Of a DNA stretch of 10,870 bases, positions 1 through 6,646 are shown one piece after another. The stretch comes from NIOZ-UU13 sp048635425 (lineage in GTDB: Bacteria; Planctomycetota; Phycisphaerae; Sedimentisphaerales; Anaerobacaceae): NCBI GenBank assembly GCA_048635425.1, contig JAIVYN010000125.1, positions 1 to 10,870 of the forward strand. The letters are read 5' to 3'. The translations under genes and the position numbers were made by a program. The notes below the pieces were generated by a model. It saw only the letters and a program-made list of their open reading frames with translations. It was not told the DNA's origin and did not search any database. Each line of letters starts with the position of its first letter. The first letter of the stretch is position 1.

Positions 1-28
1 CCTCTACATCTGTAGAGAACCCTCTACA
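1..28. repeat. Short palindrome with a third half-site copy
   Basis: The arm ctctaca (2-8) pairs with tgtagag (11-17) around a 2-base centre, and cctctaca (1-8) recurs at 21-28, exactly 20 bases on. It lies just ahead of the repeat block that starts near 44. It could be a protein-binding site or the edge of a repeat that continues left of the window. No function is evident. Confidence 0.4.
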
Positions 29-43
29 AATCAGCTACTTTTT

Positions 44-410
44 ATGCAAAACAAACCCAATGTCAAGGACGCTCAAATTAACGTAAACTCTTATATGAAA
101 AGTATATATGAAAAATTGGACACTTGGTTAAGTGGAAAAAACAAACCCAATTCAAACCCAATCAAACCCAATCTCCGAAAAGCCAAAATGAACGCAAATG
201 ACTTTATAACAAAGGATTACAGAAAAAAAGATGATTTCAAGGTCCGAATAAACAAACCCAATTTCTGAAATGGCCAAAATGAACGTAAGCTCACTTATAA
301 CAAAGGATTACAGAAAAAACGATTGTTTAGCCGCCCAAAAAACAAACCCAAACAAACCCAATTCAAACCCAATCTTGTCCGCCGTAGGCGGATTGCAAAT
401 GAACTTAGAG
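44..410 (+). repeat. Degenerate KPN-type interspersed repeat block (about 4 units)
   Basis: About four diverged units follow one another. Each has one or more copies of caaaccca (eight in total, between 52 and 371), then a core of the form gccaaaatgaacg..aa......ttataacaaaggattacagaaa. Cores begin near 71, 182 and 273, so spacing is 111 and then 91 bases; a fourth partial core (caaatgaact) lies near 396. Read on the + strand, units give NKPNSNPI and MNxxxxITKDYRK-like peptides. Two open stretches exist (44-268 and 270-500), but a one-base length difference between units 2 and 3 breaks the frame, and the differences between copies are not mainly at third codon positions. I therefore treat it as an intergenic repeat family, not a gene. 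The resemblance to repeats in Phycisphaerae genomes is from memory. Confidence 0.7.
378..392. repeat. GC-rich mini-palindrome nested in the KPN repeat
   Basis: TCCGCC (378-383), loop GTA, GGCGGA (387-392) is a perfect 6-bp stem. It replaces the short AT-rich linker that separates the caaaccca run from the core in the other units, so it looks like a separate small mobile or amplified palindrome inserted into a repeat copy. Confidence 0.5.
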
Positions 411-521
411 CTTATCCGAATAACCGGGTCTTTATGTAAAGCGCAACTTTTCATTACAATTGGTATAATTGGTCAGATAATACTGAAGATAAATAAATAA
501 ATAACACAGTTTTCGCACTTT

Positions 522-546
522 CCGCTTGGCATCAACGGCTTTTTTT
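522..546 (+). terminator. Terminator-like hairpin with T-tract
   Basis: ccg (522-524) pairs with cgg (536-538) and ttg (526-528) with caa (533-535) around the loop gcat, with one bulged c. Seven T residues follow at 540-546. The stem is short, so termination is plausible rather than certain. It would end rightward transcription entering from the repeat region and insulate the gene at 628. The rest of 501-627 holds an A/T-rich stretch and a run of seven G (583-589), with no promoter I can call. Confidence 0.4.
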
Positions 547-610
547 GTTAAATTTTAATAGAGGCAAAACAAAAAGGTCAGCGGGGGGGATGGCCGATAA
601 AATGTGTCTT

Positions 611-620
611 AGGAAGGGAG
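611..620 (+). promoter_or_regulatory. Ribosome binding site for the 628 gene
   Basis: The purine-rich aggaagggag ends 7 bases before the ATG at 628. This supports translation of the small ORF and fixes its start. Confidence 0.6.
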
Positions 621-627
621 AATCTTT

Positions 628-936
628 ATGAGAGGTTGGAGAATCAAATTCGTTTTTCTGCTGATAGTCTATTTTGGCGGCTTTGCAACTGCGATTTATA
701 CTTTGGCACCCGTACCGGAGAATAAAGCCAATGCCTCCGCTAATTCTTTGTTTTTGCGAAGCAAATCGGCGGGAGAAAAAAACTCTGTATTTTCGGCGCT
801 CAAATCAGACGATTTCGCAAAATCTTTTAATTCCGGGATACACAAGTGCATTGAGTTCGGCAAGGATGTTACCTGGCGCACAGCCAAGTTCATAAAACAA
901 AAGATTGACCAAAGGCAGCTTCGAACTGACAGCTAA
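628..936 (+). CDS. Small single-pass membrane protein, unknown function (102 aa)
   Basis: Function is not recognised. The N-terminus is basic (RGWRIK), followed by one hydrophobic helix at about residues 8-27 (FVFLLIVYFGGFATAIYTLA). The remaining ~75 residues are hydrophilic and rich in K, S, A and N, with no cysteines or enzyme motifs; residues 55-95 could form helices. By the positive-inside rule this is most likely an uncleaved inner-membrane anchor with the C-terminal part outside the cytoplasm; a cleavable signal is less likely because no AxA-type site is clear. The ATG has a good Shine-Dalgarno sequence, which supports it as a real gene. The overlapping frame starting at 674 is a shadow. 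It converges on the 650-residue gene downstream. Its TAA stop lies in the words ctgacagctaatagct, part of the pattern of repeat-like words at gene ends here. Confidence 0.75.
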   Translation: MRGWRIKFVFLLIVYFGGFATAIYTLAPVPENKANASANSLFLRSKSAGEKNSVFSALKSDDFAKSFNSGIHKCIEFGKDVTWRTAKFIKQKIDQRQLRTDS

Positions 937-972
937 TAGCTCTACTGTGCTTAATTGCTAACTAATACACCT

Positions 973-1021
973 ATATACGTTGCCGAAATCTTTGAGAGGG
1001 GGGGGCGTGCGTATATGCAAC
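973..1021 (+). other. Possible interleaved (pseudoknot-type) RNA pairing around a G8 run
   Basis: atatacg (973-979) is complementary to cgtatat (1010-1016), and gttgc (979-983) is complementary to gcaac (1017-1021). The order A-B-A'-B' is interleaved, as in a pseudoknot. A run of eight G lies between (998-1005). It sits in the 3' region of the 628 gene. The pairings are short and could be chance. Confidence 0.25.
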
Positions 1022-1028
1022 ATTGGCT

Positions 1029-1056
1029 GGCCGTGGGTCCCCAGAGGCCCACGGCC
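1029..1056. terminator. Strong GC hairpin at a convergent gene junction
   Basis: GGCCGTGGG (1029-1037) pairs perfectly with CCCACGGCC (1048-1056) around a 10-base loop, and one or two more pairs are possible inside it. It lies between the 3' ends of the rightward 628 gene and the leftward 1170-3122 gene, where a two-way terminator would be expected. No T-tract follows on either strand, so it may instead be an RNA-stabilising hairpin or a REP-like palindrome. Confidence 0.4.
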
Positions 1057-1087
1057 TTCAGAATATCAAAACCAAGACCGCAGACCA

Positions 1088-1190
1088 AAGTCTTGTCTCT
1101 GGAGTCTTGAGTTTTGAGTCTGTAATCTTAGATATTGAGTCTTGAGTCTTAGGTCTTGAGTCTGGCATCTTAGTTCTTGAGTCTTACTTC
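1088..1190. repeat. Short-word repeat (tcttgagtctt family)
   Basis: Variants of tcttgagtctt, tcttaggtcttgagt and gagtctgtaatcttag recur about every 7-14 bases. No fixed unit length or conserved flank supports CRISPR or an insertion sequence. The block runs over the stop codon of the leftward gene (TAA at 1170-1172), so that protein's last residues (VRLKN) are encoded by repeat sequence. Confidence 0.7.
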
Positions 1191-3122
1191 CTTGTTAAAC
1201 ATGCGCAGCTGCACGTCAATAGCGCTTAGTACCCAATCTATGTAATGCAATTTGTGAGCGGGCCGGTGGTGTCCTTCGTTCATCAAACCACTTTGGACGG
1301 TCTTTAAGAATTTGCTTATTGTTTGTGGGCTGATTTCTGCAGGTTCGGCGGCCCACTGCTTTAACTCTTCATACTGCCGCTGCAATTTTCGGCTGCTCCT
1401 TAACTGTTCGGTAGTCAAATAATCCCCCGGGTTATAGGCTAATTGGAGACCCTTAAGACACAAGATTAACGGCTCATAGTTGGCCCTTTGTTCCAAACGA
1501 ATAAATTTATACTGCTGGACATACGTAGTTGCCTGTGCCGGAGGTTTGTCTGCAATGGCGTCTGCCCCCAGGTACCATCTGCGCTTGCTGGTTCTGGCAA
1601 ATACCAGTTCTTCATCCCGGCGTTCGGTGCTGCCAAATGCAGCATCGGGGTACTGGGTTATCTCATCATAGCCCATTCTGGAAACCCACAGTCTGCCGGT
1701 GCCCTTTTGTTCCGGACCACCGCCAAGCACAAGCAGGCACTTGACAAAACCCAAAGGTAGAATTTTTTGATTGCCGAGCTGGTTTTTTCGAAGCTGGAAA
1801 GAAAGATGCAAACTATGTGGGTGGGCGTCATAGAAATTGACAATCTCGTGTATCAGCTGATTAAGAAGCCAGGGGTCCGCAGTTGCCGGTCGAGACAGCT
1901 CTCCGCGAATATTCAGCCTTCCCGGAGCAAGCTCCAAAAAACCGGACCGCCGGGCCTGGTCGGTCGAGCCTGTGTGGTCATCGATATAACCACCGAGCTT
2001 CCAGGATAAAACATCCAGGCGAAAATCATAAAAATACTTAAATCCGTCATACACGGCGTCAACCTTGTTCTGAATGCTTCTTTGTGGTTCGACGGCCGCT
2101 GGACCAAGATTACTCAGTTCAATCTCAATACCTAATGGAACCAGCCCGGGCTGGAGATTCGAACGAATTCGCTCCAGCCTTGCCCGGACAATGCGAGCAT
2201 CAAACATACTTTTCGCCGCGCGTACGGCGTATTTGATATAGTCAATGAGGTCGTGTTTGTCACAGGGCATGGTTTGAAGGCTTCTCTCAATAATCATATC
2301 AACTGCTCTGCCGTTTGCATTTACCATTTGCAAAGCCGCAAGCACACTCACCGACCGCTTAAAATATCTTTCCGAAGTCCGCATATGCTCAAGCTCGAAG
2401 CGGTATCTGGATTGGATTTGTTCATCGAGCTGACTGAGCAGGACCTGCTTTATAACCAAAGCTAAATAGTTTTTCATAAACGGCCTGGCCTGGGGGTCGT
2501 CGTATAAGTGTTTTATGCTCGGCCGGGGCCGGTCAAGCTCGTGTTCAAGATAATAATCACTAACGGCATCGCTGCGATAATGGCTCATGACCAGGTCGCG
2601 TTCTGTGGTTGCGAGCAGCTCCCGGTCGGCCCGGCGTTCCGATTCTGCGTCTGCCGTGCGTTCGCCGGGGCGGGTACGCTTTTTGATGAATTTCTCAATG
2701 CGCTTTCGCAGCCAAAGCTCGTGTATCAGATTAACGTGAAACCTGTCACCGAAACGCTTTTCCATTGAACTGTGAGTTACCAGGTAAGCCTGGGCATCGA
2801 CCGAACCATTTGCCGTGTTGATTTGTACCATTTCTCTTTTATAACGCTTGCCTTCATACCTATCGATTTCAGCCATTGCCCAGGCGGGAATATCATAGAC
2901 CACCAAGCCTTCAATCTTTGAAGATGGTGCTGTAACGGCATAGAAATAAACATTGTCGGGGCTGATTTTTCGGTAACGCGGAAGCAATGCTGGTTCGGCC
3001 CAGAGCGCCTTACTGCTAATTTTAGAGGCCTTTCTGGTAAAACTTAAACCGCTGACCGACTGGAAGATTCTGCGGTCCCGCAGCGAGCCATAGATGAACA
3101 GATTGACCTTTCCTTCGTTCAT
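1170..3122 (-). CDS. AIG2-like gamma-glutamylcyclotransferase domain fused to a probable amidoligase/GCS-like domain (650 aa)
   Basis: Residues 7-115 look like an AIG2/gamma-glutamylcyclotransferase domain: a beta strand into the YGSL substrate-binding loop (11-14), then IDRYEGKRYKRE (86-97), where E90 matches the usual catalytic glutamate of the D..EG..Y.R motif. This fold removes gamma-glutamyl groups as 5-oxoproline or related products. Residues 120-330 are charged and helical. Residues 331-546 carry features I associate with carboxylate-amine ligases of the GCS/amidoligase type: GIEIEL (331-336), FLELAPGR (395-402), HPHSLHLSFQL (434-444) and IRLEQR (541-546). This second assignment is inference from motif order only. 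Simple AIG2 proteins are about 110-170 residues, so most of this protein is extra. No signal peptide or membrane helix is seen; it is probably cytoplasmic. It is last in the leftward cluster, 54 bases after the GT2 gene. The ATG has no clear Shine-Dalgarno because repeat words fill the gap. Confidence 0.8.
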   Translation of the reverse strand: MNEGKVNLFIYGSLRDRRIFQSVSGLSFTRKASKISSKALWAEPALLPRYRKISPDNVYFYAVTAPSSKIEGLVVYDIPAWAMAEIDRYEGKRYKREMVQINTANGSVDAQAYLVTHSSMEKRFGDRFHVNLIHELWLRKRIEKFIKKRTRPGERTADAESERRADRELLATTERDLVMSHYRSDAVSDYYLEHELDRPRPSIKHLYDDPQARPFMKNYLALVIKQVLLSQLDEQIQSRYRFELEHMRTSERYFKRSVSVLAALQMVNANGRAVDMIIERSLQTMPCDKHDLIDYIKYAVRAAKSMFDARIVRARLERIRSNLQPGLVPLGIEIELSNLGPAAVEPQRSIQNKVDAVYDGFKYFYDFRLDVLSWKLGGYIDDHTGSTDQARRSGFLELAPGRLNIRGELSRPATADPWLLNQLIHEIVNFYDAHPHSLHLSFQLRKNQLGNQKILPLGFVKCLLVLGGGPEQKGTGRLWVSRMGYDEITQYPDAAFGSTERRDEELVFARTSKRRWYLGADAIADKPPAQATTYVQQYKFIRLEQRANYEPLILCLKGLQLAYNPGDYLTTEQLRSSRKLQRQYEELKQWAAEPAEISPQTISKFLKTVQSGLMNEGHHRPAHKLHYIDWVLSAIDVQLRMFNKEVRLKN

Positions 3123-3184
3123 ATTTCGTATTTCGTAATCTGTGTTAATCTATTTCAATCCGTGTAATCTGTGTTCTCAGATTT
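3123..3184 (-). repeat. Short-word repeat (ctgagaacacagattacac family)
   Basis: Read on the minus strand, cagattac occurs twice, within acagattacac and acagattacgaa, and gattaacac and acacggattg are further variants, filling the whole gap between the GT2 and AIG2-fusion genes. The GT2 stop codon (TGA, 3177-3179) is inside the opening word ctgagaacac. The same opening word surrounds the stop of the DUF362 gene near 9897. It leaves no room for a normal ribosome binding site ahead of the 3122 start. Confidence 0.6.
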
Positions 3185-3878
3185 GGCTTCGCAACCTCAA
3201 TAGCTCTTTGAACGCACGAAGAATTACACGCAAATTCGCACCGGTTTGCGCCCCGGCTGTCCGTGGATAATGATGGATACCTTGTTGCGTTACACGGTAA
3301 CCTTTGCGAACAGCACGAGCTAAGATTTCAGCATCAATAAGGGCGCCGGTACTTACCACTTTAATGTTATCAAATATTTCTCTTTTGTATAACTTGAAAG
3401 CACAGTCGATGTCGCGGATTTTCATACCGAACAGCAGGCAAACCAGTTTCGTCCAGCACCAGCCATTGATTTTGCGTATGAGATTATCCTGACGGTTCAA
3501 TCGATAGCAGCTAACAATATCGTATTGCTCCATCAACCTCAGCAGCGGCGGCATTTCGTTAATATCGAATTGGCCGTCGCCGTCGGTATAAAAGACAAGC
3601 TCTTTTGTTGCCGCTTTGAAGCCGGACTGCAAGGCGGCTCCGTATCCGAGATTAGTCCGATGATGCACCACTTTTACCCTGTCCTTTTGGCCGGCAATCT
3701 CGTCGGCAATTTGGCCCGTCCTGTCGGAGCTGCCGTCGTTAACGATTATTACATCAAAGTCAGCATTGAGCTTTTCCAGGACCGTAAGTGCCTGTTCTAC
3801 TACGCGGGTGATATTGTCCTGTTCGTTATAACACGGGAAAAAAACACTGATAGAAATATTGTGTACCAACTCAGTCAT
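3177..3878 (-). CDS. Family 2 glycosyltransferase, DPM1-like (233 aa)
   Basis: This is a GT-A fold, inverting family 2 glycosyltransferase that transfers a sugar from a nucleotide-sugar, most likely to a polyprenyl phosphate or another membrane acceptor. Motifs seen: FFPCYNE (13-19) at the first strand, VNDGSSD (46-52) for nucleotide binding, TDGDGQFD (98-105) holding the metal-binding DxD (D99, D101), and a DIDCAFKLYKREIF segment (157-170) like the acceptor-side region of dolichyl-phosphate-mannose synthase relatives. The 233-residue length fits a single-domain DPM1-type enzyme. There are no C-terminal membrane helices, so it should be cytoplasmic or peripheral on the membrane. The GT-C-like membrane protein lies 185 bases upstream on the same strand; a polyprenyl-phosphate sugar made here could be the donor used there, which is inference from family habits. 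The start gives the expected spacing to the first strand, but no Shine-Dalgarno is visible. Confidence 0.88.
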   Translation of the reverse strand: MTELVHNISISVFFPCYNEQDNITRVVEQALTVLEKLNADFDVIIVNDGSSDRTGQIADEIAGQKDRVKVVHHRTNLGYGAALQSGFKAATKELVFYTDGDGQFDINEMPPLLRLMEQYDIVSCYRLNRQDNLIRKINGWCWTKLVCLLFGMKIRDIDCAFKLYKREIFDNIKVVSTGALIDAEILARAVRKGYRVTQQGIHHYPRTAGAQTGANLRVILRAFKELLRLRSQI

Positions 3879-3891
3879 AATCAGAAATAAA

Positions 3892-4072
3892 GTGGTTAAC
3901 TGGTTAATTAGTGAGTAGTTAATTGGTTAATCTATAGATTTTTCTCCTGTACTCTCGTGCCAGCTTATAAACCTCTAATTTCTCAAAACTATACTCATTC
4001 ATTCACTCACCACTCACCAATCAACCACTCACCATTTTGCACTTCGTTTTTTGCCTCACTTACTCACCACCT
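3892..4072. repeat. Short-word repeat in both orientations (gtggttaattggtgagt family)
   Basis: On the + strand, 3892-3932 reads gtggttaactggttaatt and agtgagtagttaattgg variants. From 3992 to 4033 and 4055 to 4072 the same word family appears inverted (actcaccactcaccaatcaa on +). A non-repeat spacer lies between. It occupies the 185-base gap between the GT-C-like gene and the GT2 gene. The stop codon of the upstream gene (TGA, 4064-4066) sits inside ggtggtgagtaagtgagg on the minus strand. Confidence 0.65.
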
Positions 4073-6646
4073 CTTGCTTTGAGCCACCCTGAGCAATTCG
4101 CGTAAACATTTTTTCTCCTGAGCGGCGTAAGAGTTCGCGAGTTTCGTGTTTCCTTCTGTACGGGCAACATCACCCAAATAAAAGCATGCTATCCGTGCAG
4201 CTTCAACTCTGTCGCGATAGCCATCCAGCTCGGTCCAATCTGCCTCATTTTCTGTGAATTCGCGAACATAATTTTCACAAAATTTATTAACATCAGGTTT
4301 TATCCCGGCGAACCTCGAAGCAACAAACATTATTTCCCGCATAGGGGCAGGCGATGGATTCAATTTGAACGCTTTGACGGCAAAATCAAAACCCTTCTTT
4401 TTTTCTGCTATTCCACGACGATAGAATAGCCAGCTATGGGCACAAATAAGGTTCCGATGGAAATCATCAGGGTAAAGGGTTTTTCCGTTAAATATGCCCT
4501 CGAAAAGTTCCTTACCCTCTGGCGTTCTTACATCTACAAACAATTTTTGCTTGTTATTAAAGAAAACAAGAGGCCAATTGGGATTACGTTCAATACCTTG
4601 TATAGCGTGATAGGACATTTTTCGATAATACTTCTGTGGCGAAGGGGTACGATACTCTCCCTGGGGCATTAAAACCACCCAGACATTATAACTCCTTAGC
4701 TGTTCATCCATCCATTGGCCAATCTTTACATAATCGTCACTGCTTACACTCTGTCTTCTGGCCTCGGCACGTGCGGCTATCTGGCCTGTAATCATACCTC
4801 CCGCCATAATAATAGACCACTCTTCAAAGGCTTCGCGGTTATACGCCGCCTGTGCCCTGCCATCCATAAATAACTGCAGAGGCGTTCGGCCGGTATTCGG
4901 GTCCGGCTCCTGACCGAAGGCAATGAAGCCTCCCTCAGTCCAGTAATTAAGCATATTCCCTTGTAGCTTGTTATCTTTTATAAACTTAGTGGCGTAAAAC
5001 GGCTTTTGACTCGAATCGGTCATACGCATAAACATTGAAGTAAATTTTGGATCGCGAGGCCAGGAATCCAGATAAATACGCTTAAATTTAAGCCCCCACC
5101 ATGTCCCAAAAAACAAAACCGCCACGGCACCGGCAAGCATACAAAACAATTGTAGATTATAAGGCATAACAGAGACAATCAGACGCTTGTTTCTCTGGAA
5201 GTTATGCGCTGCTGAAATTACAAGAATGAGCTGGTCGATAAACATCGCTATAACCGGGCAGGCTGCGATGGCTGCTATCGGAATAAACCTGCGGGAACGG
5301 ATGGCCATATAAATGGTAAGGGCGGCAATAAGAATTATCGATATATCGATTTTGGGCCGTTTATAATCCTCTGTACTATTTATTTTTCGCTTAGATTGCC
5401 GGTTAACAGATTTGGAAGTCTTTATCAGGACAACAGCCCAAGCCGCAAGAGTTACCCAGGCTATAATATACATTACCAAAAAAGGTTTTTCATCACCGAC
5501 CAGATTGTCCCAGTCGAAAGCAGGCCACCATTCGTGGATGTTACGCCATCTCGCAGCATGTTTGCTGACACTGATTACAAAAGTATGAGTCAGGTTTGTC
5601 AAATGAAAAGGATTGAACAAAACCGTAGCTAAGAAAGTAACAATAGAAGCGGCGATTGTATGATATACCCCCTTCCATCCAATACAGACAAGATTTTTCT
5701 TGAAAAAGATCAGGACAATATCTAAAGCTATCACCAGGATTAAAAACAGAAATGTGGATAATGTAAGGCCTGCTTTGGAAAAGACAAAATATAAGAAAGG
5801 CCAGGCAGTAACATTGTATAAAATCGCGGTCCATTTTCTGTTGCAATTGGTCAGCAGGTGCAAACCTATAAATGGGATGAGCATTATAAACACGTAGATA
5901 TATCCGCCGTGGACATTGCACCAGAAAACCGTCACCGGCACAACAAGCCATATATACAACACGTTTCGATATGTAGCAAGGACGAGTATCAGCAAAAAGA
6001 CAGCTACCAGCATATTCGAGAAACCCGCGGGGCGAATATCAAGAAACGAACGGCCTGTAAACATCGCAAAGCAGGAAAAGACCGCACAGAGTGCCGGATT
6101 AACACCCAGTAACCGGCCCGTGTAATAAACACAAATCACCGTCAATATATAAATAGCGAATTTCCAATAGACTAGCGCATTGGAAGGAAAACTCACGCCG
6201 TCTGCGTATGATGATTGGGGAATCAACGAATAGAAGATAACGTGTGTCAGCCAGTTCTGGTTGACCCAGCCGGTCGGATGCCAGTATTTAACAGTCTCGA
6301 TGCCAACTTTGTTCGTTATCCATTGGGCCCAGTTTGGCCAGGTCTGAATCTCTTTTTCCGTCGGTCCTGCTTTATGTGAGTTTGCACTGAACGGCTCGAC
6401 AGTATCCACTCCCTGATTGACAAAGTGCCGCCCGCACGCCATCGCAACCCAGGTATCGCCCGCTGCTACCATGTGTGTGCAGGCATGGAATGTAAAAATA
6501 AGCATCGCCAGCCAACAAAGGACAGAGGACAGACGACGGAGGACTTCTGACCTCTGACTTCTGACCTCTGACTTCTGATCTCTGTCTTCCGACCTCTGAC
6601 CTTTGTCTTTCGACTCCTGACTTCTGTTTTCTATTGCTTTAGCCAT
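4064..6646 (-). CDS. Large polytopic membrane protein, GT-C glycosyltransferase-like (860 aa)
   Basis: About 12-13 hydrophobic helices lie between residues 39 and 516, followed by a soluble C-terminal half. After helix 1 comes GDTWVAMACGRHF (63-75), then DTVEPFS (81-87) and WVNQNWL (127-133). This resembles the D.xWH..G...-G.-P..D.FS..W....WL layout of GT-C-type transferases that use lipid-linked sugars. Other family-like marks are DIRPAGFS (203-210), WCNVHGGY (242-249), RSRRFIP (450-456), a YWTEGGFIAFG segment (568-578) and LFMDGRAQAAY (592-602). Residues 720-850 are helical and TPR-like. Transferase activity is inference. The listed ATG overlaps the aminotransferase stop by 16 bases, but residues 8-44 are encoded by a short-word repeat, so the true start may differ; the next ATG is residue 48 (6505) and would shorten helix 1. 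No Shine-Dalgarno separates the options. It is probably co-transcribed with the aminotransferase. Confidence 0.75.
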   Translation of the reverse strand: MAKAIENRSQESKDKGQRSEDRDQKSEVRSQRSEVLRRLSSVLCWLAMLIFTFHACTHMVAAGDTWVAMACGRHFVNQGVDTVEPFSANSHKAGPTEKEIQTWPNWAQWITNKVGIETVKYWHPTGWVNQNWLTHVIFYSLIPQSSYADGVSFPSNALVYWKFAIYILTVICVYYTGRLLGVNPALCAVFSCFAMFTGRSFLDIRPAGFSNMLVAVFLLILVLATYRNVLYIWLVVPVTVFWCNVHGGYIYVFIMLIPFIGLHLLTNCNRKWTAILYNVTAWPFLYFVFSKAGLTLSTFLFLILVIALDIVLIFFKKNLVCIGWKGVYHTIAASIVTFLATVLFNPFHLTNLTHTFVISVSKHAARWRNIHEWWPAFDWDNLVGDEKPFLVMYIIAWVTLAAWAVVLIKTSKSVNRQSKRKINSTEDYKRPKIDISIILIAALTIYMAIRSRRFIPIAAIAACPVIAMFIDQLILVISAAHNFQRNKRLIVSVMPYNLQLFCMLAGAVAVLFFGTWWGLKFKRIYLDSWPRDPKFTSMFMRMTDSSQKPFYATKFIKDNKLQGNMLNYWTEGGFIAFGQEPDPNTGRTPLQLFMDGRAQAAYNREAFEEWSIIMAGGMITGQIAARAEARRQSVSSDDYVKIGQWMDEQLRSYNVWVVLMPQGEYRTPSPQKYYRKMSYHAIQGIERNPNWPLVFFNNKQKLFVDVRTPEGKELFEGIFNGKTLYPDDFHRNLICAHSWLFYRRGIAEKKKGFDFAVKAFKLNPSPAPMREIMFVASRFAGIKPDVNKFCENYVREFTENEADWTELDGYRDRVEAARIACFYLGDVARTEGNTKLANSYAAQEKKCLRELLRVAQSKRW
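6515..6630. repeat. Short-word repeat (cttctgacctctga family) with an internal orientation switch
   Basis: From about 6544 to 6630 the + strand repeats cttctgacctctga-like words. From 6515 to about 6543 it is purine-rich (gacagaggacagacgacgga), the inverted form of the same words. On the minus strand the block begins a few bases after the aminotransferase stop and is read through by the next ORF: first as hydrophilic QRSEVRSQRSE, then, after the switch, as LRRLSSVLC leading into membrane helix 1. Confidence 0.75.

Noticed and set aside
44..410. CRISPR array
   Set aside because: Units are degenerate, spacing is uneven (111, 91 bases), and the parts between cores are themselves repeated rather than unique spacers.
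44..500. Two small proteins (74 and 76 aa) read from the KPN repeat block
   Set aside because: They consist of diverged DNA repeat units, the frame is broken by a one-base change between units, and no clear ribosome binding site precedes the second.
1088..1190. Insertion sequence end or attachment site
   Set aside because: There are no terminal inverted repeats, target duplication or transposase; only short-word repetition is present.
5541..5951. 136-aa ORF on the minus strand
   Set aside because: It lies in another frame wholly inside the polytopic membrane protein gene, whose frame carries the coherent helices and motifs.
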